From DATKCT01 sp035513055 (GTDB lineage Bacteria > Verrucomicrobiota > Verrucomicrobiia > Verrucomicrobiales > DEV007), in NCBI GenBank assembly GCA_035513055.1, contig DATKCT010000043.1, positions 17,459 through 81,458 of the forward strand: a stretch of DNA of 64,000 nt, in the 5' to 3' direction. A program made the position numbers and the translations under genes. Each line of letters begins with the position of its first letter. Within the stretch, counting starts at the first letter, position 1. Below the pieces are notes generated by a model. That model worked only from the letters and a program-made list of their open reading frames with translations, did no database searches and was not told where the DNA came from. Positions 52,612-61,874 of this stretch are shown in pieces.

Positions 52612-53064
52612 ATGACGGAGCGCGAAGGCGGATGGTTTGCGGTGGGGGAGGCAAGTTGGGAGGAAGCCCAGCAGGAGTTGCTTGGGGTGAGGAGAGCCGT
52701 GTTCATTGAGGAGCAGGGCGTGGCGCCCGAAATCGAGATCGATGGAAAGGATCCCCTCTGCCGCCACGTGCGCGCGTGGGCAGAGGATGGACTGATCATT
52801 GGCACGGCCCGGATCGAAGCGGACGGGCACATCGGGCGGGTGGCGGTGCTTCTTCCGTGGCGCCGCAGAGGGGTGGGACGGGCGATGATGGAAACCTTGG
52901 CGGCCATGGCTCAGGAGGCTGGATTGCAGCGGGTGTATTTGAACGCGCAGGTGGAGGCGGCCGCGTTCTACCGGGGGCTCGGGTATCACGGCGAAGGCGA
53001 GGAGTTCTTGGAAGCAGGAATCCCGCATCGGAGAATGAGCCGGACCCTCGGAATGGGACGTTGA
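52612..53064 (+). CDS. GNAT family N-acetyltransferase
   Basis: This 150-residue acetyltransferase is of the ElaA-like type: RRAVFIEEQGV at the N-terminus, GTARIEADGHIGRVAVLLPWRRRGVGRAMM with the acetyl-CoA pyrophosphate loop, and LNAQVEAAAFYRGLGYHGEGEEFLEAGIPHRRM. The substrate is not known. It starts 179 bases after the condensation gene; whether it belongs to that cluster is unclear. Confidence 0.85.
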   Translation: MTEREGGWFAVGEASWEEAQQELLGVRRAVFIEEQGVAPEIEIDGKDPLCRHVRAWAEDGLIIGTARIEADGHIGRVAVLLPWRRRGVGRAMMETLAAMAQEAGLQRVYLNAQVEAAAFYRGLGYHGEGEEFLEAGIPHRRMSRTLGMGR

Positions 53065-53216
53065 GGCCGGGGTCAAGGCGGTCGAGACTCCAAGGAGATC
53101 CGCCAGCGAGAATCCCGGCGCCGTCTGCGCCCGGCCGCCGGGCCCACTGCCGATGCACCGGCCGGGACAGAGTTCCACTTTACAAGGACGGAGGGCTGCG
53201 CCATCGTTCGCGCTGC

Positions 53217-53846
53217 ATGAACCTTGTGATTACGCTCCTGACCGTCGTTTTGGTGGCGGTTTGCTTTCTGATGATCTTCATCGTTCTCATGCAGAGGCCC
53301 CGGCAGGAGGGACTGGGGGCGGCGTTCGGATCGGGCATGACGAACCAGATGTTCGGCGCGCAGACGACCAATGTGCTGCAGAAGGCGACGGTGTGGATGG
53401 CGGTGATGTTTTTCGTTCTGACTTTGAGCATCGCCATGCTGATGGCCAAGCAGCAGGACACGCGGAAGCTCGATGAGGGGCTCTCGAGCGGTGAAAGCAC
53501 CGTTCGCGGGACGGAGGAGAGTGCTCTGGAAGGCGCGGGATTTCTCGGCGCGGAGGGTTCCTCTTTGATCGATCCCAGCCTTCCCTCGAATCTGGACATC
53601 CCGGTGGCGCCCCCGGTTTCGGATAGCGTTTTGCCTGGGACCGATGCCAGTGTCGAGGAAGCTGGGGAAGCGTCAGCCGAGGGGGAAAGTGGGGACGGAG
53701 GCGAGGCGATCGAAGACCCTGTAGCTCCCGTGACGGAGGAATCTGGGCCGGAGGGTGCAGGCGAGCCTGTGGACGGATCCCCTGCGGTTGAGGAGAACGG
53801 GGCAGCGGAGGAGGAAGCTCCGGAAGGCGCAGGAGCGGGTGAGTGA
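53217..53846 (+). CDS. secG: SecG preprotein translocase subunit with long acidic tail
   Basis: SecG is the small third subunit of SecYEG. The first 80 residues are typical: helix LLTVVLVAVCFLMIFIVLMQ, the linker RPRQEGLGAAFGSG, and a second helix VWMAVMFFVLTLSIAML. Beyond residue 80 the chain continues for about 130 residues of Glu-, Gly-, Ala- and Pro-rich low-complexity sequence (EEAGEASAEGESGDGGEA), giving 209 residues against about 75-120 in most bacteria. The start is the ATG at 53217. Confidence 0.9.
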   Translation: MNLVITLLTVVLVAVCFLMIFIVLMQRPRQEGLGAAFGSGMTNQMFGAQTTNVLQKATVWMAVMFFVLTLSIAMLMAKQQDTRKLDEGLSSGESTVRGTEESALEGAGFLGAEGSSLIDPSLPSNLDIPVAPPVSDSVLPGTDASVEEAGEASAEGESGDGGEAIEDPVAPVTEESGPEGAGEPVDGSPAVEENGAAEEEAPEGAGAGE

Positions 53847-53994
53847 GGGAGTTTTCAACCGCCGCAGGTCCCGGGCCCCGTGGCGGAGGACGGCGCGGAC
53901 GCGCATCTTGGAAGGTCGATCGGCGTTGAGGCTGCCTGTGGAGGGTCTTCCCCTTGGGGAGACGCAGGGGCGATTGTGGGAGTGAGCGAGAAGC

Positions 53995-55833
53995 ATGTCC
54001 GACGAGGATCTCCCCAAGTTGCCGTGGATTCTGAGCTTGGCGCGAAGGCTCCCGATTGAAGCGGCGCGGAGCATCGCCGCTTGCTACGGGCGGTGGAGGG
54101 GCGATCCGCGGGACCGGCGGATTGTGGCGGGGGGACTCAGGATGCTCGGTTCCGAAGAAGCTTCACTGCGTTTGCGCCGGGTTGCATTGGGACACGAGTG
54201 GTCGCGGTGCATGGCGGGCGAGAAGTTGGCGCAGTTTACCGTAGAACAGGCGGCAAAGCGGATTGAGACCGGGGAACATAACTATATAGCGGATTTCCGA
54301 GAGCGGCGCGCCGGAGCCGTGGCGGCGGTGTTTCAACTGCACGCTCTCGACGTGTTGCAGCGTTGTGCTGAGGGCGAGAAGCAGCTTGCCGATGTCGTCC
54401 TCCTTCCTGGCGAAGCCATCGAAGACCATGAGCATCTGCTCGATCACGGCAAGATCCTGGCGATGCTACAAGAGTGGTATTCAGATAGAGCGCCTGGCAT
54501 TCGGACTCCACTCTTTGGCCATTTGGCGGGGGCGGCGACGGAGATCGCGGAGTTGGCCTTCGCTCATGCCGTTCCGGTGGTCCCGTTGTGGCTCCGGGAA
54601 CGAGGCGGCTCCGGCTGGGAACTCTTGCAGGAGAGGCCCATCTTGCCGAAGGGTTCCGCGGCGGGGATGACGTTGCGCTTGCTCCGCCGTTTTTCCGCGT
54701 GGGCCGAAGCCCATCCGTCCGACGTGGATTGGCTGCGGCATCCCTGGCGCCCGCCCGTTTCCCGCGTCCTGTGGAGCCGCCGGCGAGAAAAGATCGTCCT
54801 TCCGGCGGGCGAGCGGCCGGAGTCGCTGGCGCCTTTTCGTGTGGCCGTGCGGGTTCCAGGCGCCATTCGCGAGGCTTGCATGGCGATACCTGCTGTGCGA
54901 GCCCTGAAACGGGGCCGCCGCGACACCGCGATCACGGTTTTTGGACCGGGCCCCGCCGAGCCGCTGTGGAAGGCGGTTCAGGAAGTGGACGCCTACGCGA
55001 CGACGGACGACAGGGTTGGGGCGAGCAGCGGAGAACATTTTCACTTGGCGGTGGTGCTGGAAGAAGATGGTGCGGCCTGGAAGACGTTTCGCGCCATCTC
55101 GGCGGACCGTTTCGTGGGACGGGATCGTGCTCCATCGGGGAGCCGGTTCGACGACGGCGTCACCGGGCGGGTGAAAATCGGGCCGCCGGAACACCGGACA
55201 CGCTTCTACCTGCGGACGGCGCACCGGCTGGGGGCCGAAGTCCAGAAGGATCCCTCCCTCTTTCGTCCGGTCCCAATCCGGACGCAGGGAGCGCCTTCGA
55301 GCGGTCCCCTGCATCTGGCCGTAGCTCCCTACTCGAGCGAAGGTTCCAGTTACCGTTGGCCGATGGAACGTTACGCCGAGGTTCTCCGCGAGATTTCGGA
55401 ACGTTTTGGCTGTGTGTGGCACGTGTTTGGCGACGAGGCAGTCCGGCAAGAGACCACGGAGATGCATCGGCGAATTCCGGACGTGGTCCTTAAAGGTCAT
55501 CACAGCGAGGAACCTTTGGATGCGCTTTGGAGCCGGCTGGCAAGCTGCTGCGCCATTTTGGGCAGCGACGGGCATTTCATCCACTTGGCCGGCGCGGCGG
55601 GTCTCCCTGGAGTCTGCTTGTTTGGGCCTTCGGATCCGCAGGTTTACCTTCCTTGGTCTCCGGGGATGCGGGCGATCTGCCGGCACGTCGAATGCAGTCC
55701 CTGTTCGCTGCCGCAGTGTCCTCTCGATCACCGTTGTCTCGAGGAGCTAACGGCGGAAAGGGTTGTGGAGGTGATGATGGAGGTGTTGCAGGAATTGCTG
55801 GTTGGACGTGGTGTGGCGGAACACCGCCCATAA
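53995..55833 (+). CDS. Fusion of acyltransferase-like domain and GT9 heptosyltransferase-like domain
   Basis: This is a 612-residue protein. Residues 1 to about 255 resemble the LpxL/WaaM lysophospholipid acyltransferase fold (VAAVFQLHALDVLQ, HAVPVVPLWLRERG, PILPKGSAAGM) but the HxxxxD/E active site looks altered. Residues about 275-605 are a GT9 glycosyltransferase: VAVRVPGAIREACMAIPAV, APYSSEGSSYRWP, ILGSDGHFIHLAGAAGLPGVCLFGPSD and the Cys pair region CSPCSLPQCP. GT9 enzymes add heptose or related sugars to lipid A-core. The fusion suggests outer-membrane lipid glycan synthesis, with the N-terminal half perhaps inactive. Confidence 0.85.
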   Translation: MSDEDLPKLPWILSLARRLPIEAARSIAACYGRWRGDPRDRRIVAGGLRMLGSEEASLRLRRVALGHEWSRCMAGEKLAQFTVEQAAKRIETGEHNYIADFRERRAGAVAAVFQLHALDVLQRCAEGEKQLADVVLLPGEAIEDHEHLLDHGKILAMLQEWYSDRAPGIRTPLFGHLAGAATEIAELAFAHAVPVVPLWLRERGGSGWELLQERPILPKGSAAGMTLRLLRRFSAWAEAHPSDVDWLRHPWRPPVSRVLWSRRREKIVLPAGERPESLAPFRVAVRVPGAIREACMAIPAVRALKRGRRDTAITVFGPGPAEPLWKAVQEVDAYATTDDRVGASSGEHFHLAVVLEEDGAAWKTFRAISADRFVGRDRAPSGSRFDDGVTGRVKIGPPEHRTRFYLRTAHRLGAEVQKDPSLFRPVPIRTQGAPSSGPLHLAVAPYSSEGSSYRWPMERYAEVLREISERFGCVWHVFGDEAVRQETTEMHRRIPDVVLKGHHSEEPLDALWSRLASCCAILGSDGHFIHLAGAAGLPGVCLFGPSDPQVYLPWSPGMRAICRHVECSPCSLPQCPLDHRCLEELTAERVVEVMMEVLQELLVGRGVAEHRP

Positions 55834-55852
55834 CACAGTGAGTAAGCGGCTT

Positions 55853-56359
55853 TCACGGGCAACCCCAGGCGAACATTTTTGGAAAGAAAAGGCGGCTGAG
55901 CACAGCCCTGCGCGTTTTGGCTTCTTTCCAGGATTTGCAGCAGAGCTGAAGTTCCAGCACGGAGCAAGTGGGGAGCCCGGCGAGGAGTTCGCCGGTGAGG
56001 TTTCCAGCAAGTTCTTCGAACCCGGGGTTGTGACCGAAAAGAAGGACGTGATTCCACTCCTCTGGGAAACCGCGGACGGCGTCGAGCAGGACGGTCCAAT
56101 GGGCCTCATAGAGAGAGGGTTCCGGCAGGATGGATTCCGGGGCGCGGCCCAGTTGCCGGGCAAAGATCTCGGCGGTGGCCATGGCGCGCAGGGCGGGACT
56201 GCTCACGAGCGCATCCGGAGGGTTCGAGAGCCGGGCAAGATGAACGGCCATGTGAGGGGCGTCGCGCAATCCCCGGGGACTGAGCGGCCGGTCCCGGTCT
56301 TCGAGAGCCGGATCGTCCCAACTTGATTTGGCGTGGCGAACCAGACTGAGGATCTTCAT
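55853..56359 (-). CDS. SixA-like phosphohistidine phosphatase
   Basis: This is a 168-residue histidine phosphatase. The N-terminal catalytic motif is LVRHAKSSW and the second catalytic His is in LLFGHNPGFEELA. Size and motifs fit SixA-type enzymes that dephosphorylate phosphohistidine. It overlaps the hscA stop by 4 bases (ATGA), so it is the last gene of the Fe-S chaperone operon. Downstream it converges on the acyltransferase/GT9 gene. Confidence 0.88.
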   Translation of the reverse strand: MKILSLVRHAKSSWDDPALEDRDRPLSPRGLRDAPHMAVHLARLSNPPDALVSSPALRAMATAEIFARQLGRAPESILPEPSLYEAHWTVLLDAVRGFPEEWNHVLLFGHNPGFEELAGNLTGELLAGLPTCSVLELQLCCKSWKEAKTRRAVLSRLFFPKMFAWGCP

Positions 56360-58164
56360 GGGGACTCGAGAGCACGTTCGAGGGCCTTATCGACGAGAAG
56401 GGCGGCGAGAGCTTCGGTGGCTTGGTCGAGCGCTTCTACGGCGCTTTTGAGATCGTTGGCCGAGCCGCTGCGCAAGGCCCTTTCGACTTCCGCCGCGCAA
56501 GACTCGATTTGCCGGCGCTCTGCGGCGGGCAGGGCCGGTCCCATTTGGCGCAGGCCGGCTTCCACGGCGGGAAGAAGTTCTTCCGCTTTGAGTTTCGCTT
56601 CGGTGAAGGTGCGCTCGCTGAAATCCTCGAAGGCGTGTTCGACGGATTCTGTGATCATACGTTCCACACGTTCGTCGTCGACGTTGACGGCCGTGTCGCG
56701 GATGTGCAGCACCGTATCAGCATTTCGCAGGGTGTCGCGGGCTAGGACTTCGAGGATGCCGTCGGCGTCAATCCCAAATTGGATGCCGACCCGGGCGCTG
56801 CCCTTCGGGCCTGGCTCGAAGGGGATTTCCAGTTTCCCGAGTTCCCAGTTGTCGCGAGCCAATTCCCGTTCCCCTTGCAGGACCCGCAAGAGCATCGAGT
56901 CCTGGTTAGAGATTGCGTTGGTGAACATCTCCCCGGCCTTGCAGGGAATGGTGGTGTTGCGGGGGATGATGACGTTCATGAGTCCGCCGAAGGTCTCGAT
57001 GCCCAGGGAGAGCGGCGTGACGTCGAGAAGGACGAGGTTCGGTAGGGTTCCCTCGAGGATGCCCGCTTGAATGACGGCGCCCAGAGCGACGGTCTCTTCG
57101 GGCGCGGACGCCGTGTGCGGCGTCCGGCCAAAGACCTCCTCGACGAAGTTTCGGACCAGGGGCATGTAGGTGGATCCGCCGGCGAGAATGACGTGATCCA
57201 ACTCGGAAGCAGAAAGGCCCGCGTCGTGCAGCGCCTGCCGGCAATGACGGCGGGTCCGCTCGACCACCGGGCGGGCGAGGTCTTCGAGCGTGGAACGATC
57301 CAGACGAGTGCTGAAATGGCGGGCGCCATCGAGGAACGGCAGCTCCAAGAGGTATTCGTCGCTGGTGCTGAGGGCGATCTTGGCCCTTTCAGCCGCTTCA
57401 GAGAGAGCTGACTCCACATCCAGTTTAGCGGGACCATAGGTTTCTTCGAAGCGGCCCAGCAAGAATCGGCTCAGCGCCCAGTCTATGTCGTCTCCGCCCA
57501 GGTAGGTGTCGCCCTGAGTGGCGAGGACATCGAAAACGCCGCCGCGAATCTCGAGGATCGAGATGTCGAAGGTGCCCCCGCCAAAATCGTAAACGGCGAT
57601 GCGGGAATGATCCTCGCAGCGATGCAATCCGTAGGCCAGGGCGGCGGCGGTGGGTTCGTTGAGAAGGCGTTCTACCTGAAGGCCCGCAAGTTCTCCGGCG
57701 CGACGGGTGGCTTGCCGCTGGGCATCGTGAAAGTAGGCGGGGACGGTGATGACAGCGCGTTCGCATGGTTCTCCAACGGCGGATTCGGCGATCCCTTTCA
57801 GCCGCCGGAGAATGAGGGCGGAGACCTCTTCAGGGCTGAGGCCGGGAGGGCCGGGGTTGGGCAGGGCGATGCGCACGGGATCGTTCGGCGCCGAGATCAG
57901 CGGAAAACGAAACCGGGCGGGATCGACGTCTTGTCCCCGGCGGCCCATGAGCCTCTTGACCGAGAGGATGGTGCGATCGGGATGGAGAATCCGCTGGCGG
58001 AGCGCCACGTGACCAATGGCCGGCTCGCCCCCTCCCGGAGGGAAGAAGACGGCAGAAGGGGTCATCCGCGAGCCTTGGGAATCGGCGAGGAGAATCGGGA
58101 AACCGGAATCGACGATGCCGGCGAGGGAGTTGGTGGTGCCGAGATCGATGCCGAGCAAACTCAT
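56356..58164 (-). CDS. hscA: Hsp70-family Fe-S cluster chaperone HscA
   Basis: This 602-residue Hsp70 has ATPase motifs GIDLGTTNS, VYDFGGGTFDISIL and LAGGSTYMPLV, and the substrate-binding domain start VTPLSLGIETFGGLMNVIIPRNTTIP. It lacks the EEVD-like tail of DnaK. Its neighbours iscA-like and hscB identify it as the dedicated chaperone that releases Fe-S clusters from the IscU scaffold, though iscS and iscU are not in the window. I chose the ATG at 58164, just after the coding region of a short non-conserved stretch. It overlaps the next gene by 4 bases. Confidence 0.9.
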   Translation of the reverse strand: MSLLGIDLGTTNSLAGIVDSGFPILLADSQGSRMTPSAVFFPPGGGEPAIGHVALRQRILHPDRTILSVKRLMGRRGQDVDPARFRFPLISAPNDPVRIALPNPGPPGLSPEEVSALILRRLKGIAESAVGEPCERAVITVPAYFHDAQRQATRRAGELAGLQVERLLNEPTAAALAYGLHRCEDHSRIAVYDFGGGTFDISILEIRGGVFDVLATQGDTYLGGDDIDWALSRFLLGRFEETYGPAKLDVESALSEAAERAKIALSTSDEYLLELPFLDGARHFSTRLDRSTLEDLARPVVERTRRHCRQALHDAGLSASELDHVILAGGSTYMPLVRNFVEEVFGRTPHTASAPEETVALGAVIQAGILEGTLPNLVLLDVTPLSLGIETFGGLMNVIIPRNTTIPCKAGEMFTNAISNQDSMLLRVLQGERELARDNWELGKLEIPFEPGPKGSARVGIQFGIDADGILEVLARDTLRNADTVLHIRDTAVNVDDERVERMITESVEHAFEDFSERTFTEAKLKAEELLPAVEAGLRQMGPALPAAERRQIESCAAEVERALRSGSANDLKSAVEALDQATEALAALLVDKALERALESP

Positions 58165-58240
58165 GACCTGACGCCGTCCGGTTGGCAATGCGGCTTGGTT
58201 TCCTGAACCTCGCGCCACAGAAGCTCCAGCGCAAGACGGT

Positions 58241-58807
58241 TCAGAGGAAGCGGTGGAGATGGGCTTCGACTTGCTCCGTCCAGCGCTCGAGGTAGATGAA
58301 CTCGCGGCATAGTTGAGCGACCTCGTCCGGAATGGAGGTGGAGTCTTTCGCGAGGAGGGCGTCGGCGCCGGGAAGCCGGGAGCGGGCCTGCGCCTGGAGT
58401 TGAACGAGACGCGTTTGCAGCTCCAAAAGTTCTCGTTGCAGAGTCAGGATTTGGTCCTCGAGCAGGGCCCGGGCAAGTTGCGAGGCGGAACTTTCGCGTT
58501 GCCGGACGAGCTGATCGCTCCGGCGAAGGGTCTGACTCAGGAGGCTGAAGAGATCCATCCAGGCCTGCGGAACCGGTCCTCGCAGGTCGGGACGAGAAGC
58601 GCTGCGCAGCTCGAGCAGATGCCGGAGGCGCGTCGCGGGAGAACGCAGGGTTTGGTAGGCGGCGGAGAGCCGGTCGAAGGATGCAGCGTCGCCGGACGCA
58701 TCCGGGTGGGCGCTGCGAGAAAGTTGGTGGAAGCGTTCGCGGAGGAGGTCTTCGTCGAGGGCCGCCGACTCTGGGAGGTCGAGCATGCGGAACGCGTTGT
58801 CCATCAA
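58241..58807 (-). CDS. hscB: Fe-S cluster J-domain co-chaperone HscB
   Basis: HscB is the J-protein that stimulates HscA and delivers IscU. The 188-residue protein has an N-terminal J domain with RFHQLSRSAHPD (HPD motif) and AAYQTLRSPATRLRHLL, followed by a helical C-terminal domain. It overlaps the iscA-like gene by 4 bases and is 76 bases upstream of hscA. Confidence 0.88.
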   Translation of the reverse strand: MMDNAFRMLDLPESAALDEDLLRERFHQLSRSAHPDASGDAASFDRLSAAYQTLRSPATRLRHLLELRSASRPDLRGPVPQAWMDLFSLLSQTLRRSDQLVRQRESSASQLARALLEDQILTLQRELLELQTRLVQLQAQARSRLPGADALLAKDSTSIPDEVAQLCREFIYLERWTEQVEAHLHRFL

Positions 58808-59169
58808 GCGGCAAAGCTCTCGCCGCAGGAACAGGTGACGACGGCGTTGGGATTGGACACTTTGAAGCCGCCGGATTGGAGATCATCGCTAAAGTCGAGT
58901 TCCGATCCGCTGACGAAGAGAGCGCTTTTGGGATCGATAACAACGCGCACATCGCCGGAATGAACGAGGATATCCCGGTGAGCCGGGCCGTCGACCAGGT
59001 CCATCTTGTATTGCAGTCCGGAACAGCCGCCGCCGACGACGGCTACGCGCAGGGCGCCGGATTCGAGGCGGCCTTGTCTTTCGAGCAGACGTCGCAGCCG
59101 GCTCGCCGCGGACGGGAGGACGCGGATGAGCTTCTCGTTGCCTACCTTGTAGTCGATTGTGGCGGGCAT
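58804..59169 (-). CDS. IscA/HesB-type Fe-S cluster carrier
   Basis: This is a 121-residue A-type carrier. The three conserved cysteines are in GGGCSGLQY and TCSCGES. Start at ATG 59169. A-type proteins hold and deliver iron or Fe-S clusters to apo-enzymes. First gene of an operon continuing with hscB, hscA and a SixA-like phosphatase. The scaffold genes iscS and iscU must lie elsewhere if the pathway is complete. Confidence 0.9.
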   Translation of the reverse strand: MPATIDYKVGNEKLIRVLPSAASRLRRLLERQGRLESGALRVAVVGGGCSGLQYKMDLVDGPAHRDILVHSGDVRVVIDPKSALFVSGSELDFSDDLQSGGFKVSNPNAVVTCSCGESFAA

Positions 59170-59287
59170 GGGCCGTGAGTGAGTTTGCCGGAAGGCGGGA
59201 CCATCCCGGCAGTCCACGGTGTCTGAAAGCGGCTGCCTGTCAAGGCGGAGAGGCTCTCCGGGAGCGCATACCCGTGAAAAACGCAAG

Positions 59288-60043
59288 TTAAGCGCAGTCA
59301 TCAGACGGTCGCGGAGCGGACGCCGTTTCTGCCGTCGGCCAGTGGTGTTCGAGTCTGAGCCGCGAAATGCTGATGTGCCCGGAGAAACAGTGATCGACAT
59401 CGGAGCCGGGGATCCGGTCCCGCGCGCTGTAGACGCCACTGTAGGCGTAATGGCCATCGGCGTTCTGGCAATATCCCACGGGGAGCGGCCGGGTGCAGGG
59501 AGGGCAGAAGCGGATGCCGGCGGGCTCGGGATCGTCTGAGGGATCGAGGTGCGGGAGATTGACGTTCCAGTACTCTCCGGGAACCGGCGGGGCGGCGAGG
59601 AACTGGGCAATCACGGTTGCGGTCTGCCGGCAAGCCCATTCCCAATCGATGGACAGCCCGTGTTTCCGGTAGTGGGACACGGCCATTGATGGGAGGCCGA
59701 GAAAGGCGGCTTCACGAGCTGCGGCCACAGTTCCCGAAATATAGATGTCGGCTCCGAGATTGCCGCCCTCATTGATTCCGGACAAGACGGCATCGGGGGG
59801 ACGCTCCAGAAGGGCGCGGACCGCGATTCGGACGCAATCCGCGGGAGTTCCGTGGACGGCGAAACGGTCGGCTCCGAGACGATCCACCCGCAAGGGATCC
59901 TTGGTGGTGACCCGGTGTCCACATTCCGAGACGGCGGCGGCTGGGGCTACGACGACGGTGCGGTTAGCGCCCGGCAGGGCCCGGCAGAGCGCATCGAGCC
60001 CTGTGGCGCCGATTCCGTCGTCGTTGGTGATGAGGAAGATCAC
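59288..60043 (-). CDS. surE: 5'/3'-nucleotidase SurE
   Basis: SurE is a divalent-metal nucleotidase acting on nucleoside monophosphates in stress survival. The 251-residue protein has LITNDDGIGATGLDAL (metal Asp pair), APAAAVSECGHRVT, VHGTPADCVRIA and VLSGINEGGNLGADIYISGTVAAAREAAFLG. It is upstream of the iscA-like gene in the same direction, 118 bases apart, and divergent from the subtilase. Confidence 0.93.
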   Translation of the reverse strand: MIFLITNDDGIGATGLDALCRALPGANRTVVVAPAAAVSECGHRVTTKDPLRVDRLGADRFAVHGTPADCVRIAVRALLERPPDAVLSGINEGGNLGADIYISGTVAAAREAAFLGLPSMAVSHYRKHGLSIDWEWACRQTATVIAQFLAAPPVPGEYWNVNLPHLDPSDDPEPAGIRFCPPCTRPLPVGYCQNADGHYAYSGVYSARDRIPGSDVDHCFSGHISISRLRLEHHWPTAETASAPRPSDDCA

Positions 60044-60141
60044 GATATCGAGACGCTGAGCATCGACGGGAGGGCAAGAACTCGCAACCCTTTGGCAAGT
60101 ATGGGGTTTCGGTCTACGGTATCCCTAGAGGAGACCGCCGA

Positions 60142-61767
60142 ATGATTCGAAAACTGGGAATCGCCTTTATCTCCATACTTACGGTATTGGCGGGCGTGGG
60201 TTGGTGGGTGGCTCGCAAAGCGGGCGAGGAGGGTGGACTGTTCGGGCCCCGTATGGCGGCGCCCGCTGAGATGCCGCGGCGGGCTGAGGATCTGCGCATT
60301 TCGCGGGCGGGGAGCAACCTCATTGAAGATTTCCTGAAGTTCTTGCAGCCCTTTGCCGGTCGTGGGGCCATTCCTGGGGAGGCGCTCCTGCGATTCGCGT
60401 CGGACGAAGAGTACCGAAAGTTTTTGGCGAGCCTCGATGCCTACGGGTTGGAGTTGCTGGGCGCCAGCGCCGGGTCGCGGACGCTGCGGGTGCGGGTCCA
60501 GGACTACCGGGATCTGTTCCGGGCGGCGGAGGACGGGGCTGAGGCCTTTCCGAATTACTGGGTGAATCTTCCTCCCTACGTCGATCGCGAGAGTCCCGGA
60601 GTGCAAGCGGGGGCGGTCGGCTTCGGCGCCCTGGCGTTGCGTTGGTTGGGCATTGAAGGAGACAGTGCCGGACTGGGACGCGGCGTCACTATCGCCATCG
60701 TGGATTCCGGCATCGAAGCGCATGGCGCTTTCGGCGATCGCTCGGTTCGCGTGATTTCTTTAGTTTCAGAAGACCTAGCCAGTCCGCACGGACACGGCAC
60801 AGCGGTGGCCTCGTTGGCGGCGGGGTCCTCCGGTCAGCTTTCAGGAGTCGCTCCCTCCGCCGAGTTGATCAGCGTTCGGGTGACGGACGGAGAGGGAGTC
60901 AGCGACAGCTTCACCTTAAGTGAAGGGATCCGCGCCGCGGCGGACGCCGGCGCTCAGATCATCAACGTCAGCCTTGCCTCTCAGGGCGATAGCCCGGTGG
61001 TTCGGGAGGCGGTGGAATATGCGCAGTCCTTGGGTGCGGTCATCGTCGCGTCCGCGGGCAACGAAGGGCTGGATTCCATGAGTTACCCGGCCGCATACGA
61101 CAACGTCGTGTCGGTTGGCGCAATCGACGCTCGCGGAGAGCATTTGCTCTTTTCCAATGCGGACAATGGATTGGACTTGGCCGCGCCCGGTCTCGAAGTC
61201 TACGCCGCCTGGCTCAATGACGCCGCTATCGAGTTCTCGGGCACTTCCGCCAGTGCTCCTTACGTGACCGGAGCGATTGCGGCGGTAATGTCGCAGTTTC
61301 CCGGAATGACCAGCAGTCAGGCAGTGGCGCTTCTTATCGACTCGAGCAACGAAGCCGGCGCGATCGGGCCGGATCCCTATTACGGAGCCGGGATCTTGAA
61401 TGTGGGGCGAGCGCTCAACAGCGGCGAAACGGGGATTTACGACGCAGCGGTGGCCAGTCATTATTACCTGCCGGATCCCTCCAACTCGCAGTTGACCTGG
61501 TTGCAAGTGGTGGTGGAGAACCGGGGGACGGAGCCATTCACCGGAGCCTCCTTGCAGATTGAATCCTTGGATGGGCAGCAGAACCATGTGCTGCCGACTC
61601 TGCAGCCCGGAGAAGTCGTCTATCGCAGTCTCTTGGTCAACGGATACCGGGCCGCCTTGGATGGTTCGGTGACTTACGGCAGCTCCATCAGCCTTCCCGA
61701 AGGAATGGATGACCGTTCGCCTTCTGACAACAGTCGCCGGAGCGACTTTGTTCCGGCGCAAAAATAG
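60142..61767 (+). CDS. Exported subtilisin-like serine protease (S8)
   Basis: This is a 541-residue protease. An N-terminal signal-anchor (ISILTVLAGVGWWVA) precedes an extended propeptide-like region (to about residue 150), then the S8 domain with Asp188 in IAIVDSGIE, His218 in PHGHGTAV and Ser369 in SGTSASAPYV. The last 100 residues form a beta-rich domain (VVVENRGTEPFTGASLQIESLDG), likely a C-terminal adhesion or CARDB-like module. AGAGGAG at 60127-60133 sits 8 bases before the ATG and supports that start. Confidence 0.92.
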   Translation: MIRKLGIAFISILTVLAGVGWWVARKAGEEGGLFGPRMAAPAEMPRRAEDLRISRAGSNLIEDFLKFLQPFAGRGAIPGEALLRFASDEEYRKFLASLDAYGLELLGASAGSRTLRVRVQDYRDLFRAAEDGAEAFPNYWVNLPPYVDRESPGVQAGAVGFGALALRWLGIEGDSAGLGRGVTIAIVDSGIEAHGAFGDRSVRVISLVSEDLASPHGHGTAVASLAAGSSGQLSGVAPSAELISVRVTDGEGVSDSFTLSEGIRAAADAGAQIINVSLASQGDSPVVREAVEYAQSLGAVIVASAGNEGLDSMSYPAAYDNVVSVGAIDARGEHLLFSNADNGLDLAAPGLEVYAAWLNDAAIEFSGTSASAPYVTGAIAAVMSQFPGMTSSQAVALLIDSSNEAGAIGPDPYYGAGILNVGRALNSGETGIYDAAVASHYYLPDPSNSQLTWLQVVVENRGTEPFTGASLQIESLDGQQNHVLPTLQPGEVVYRSLLVNGYRAALDGSVTYGSSISLPEGMDDRSPSDNSRRSDFVPAQK

Positions 61768-61874
61768 AGGTTCAGGGCGAGGCGGGCCCGGCGAAGAGTG
61801 GAGCCAGGGTTGCCTGAATTCCACTTAACAACCAAACTTGCGCGAGATAATTCATCCAATAAAACTTTCACATC

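Noticed and set aside
53847..53994. Possible small RNA between secG and the acyltransferase/GT9 gene
   Set aside because: No stable structure or family motif could be recognised by eye.
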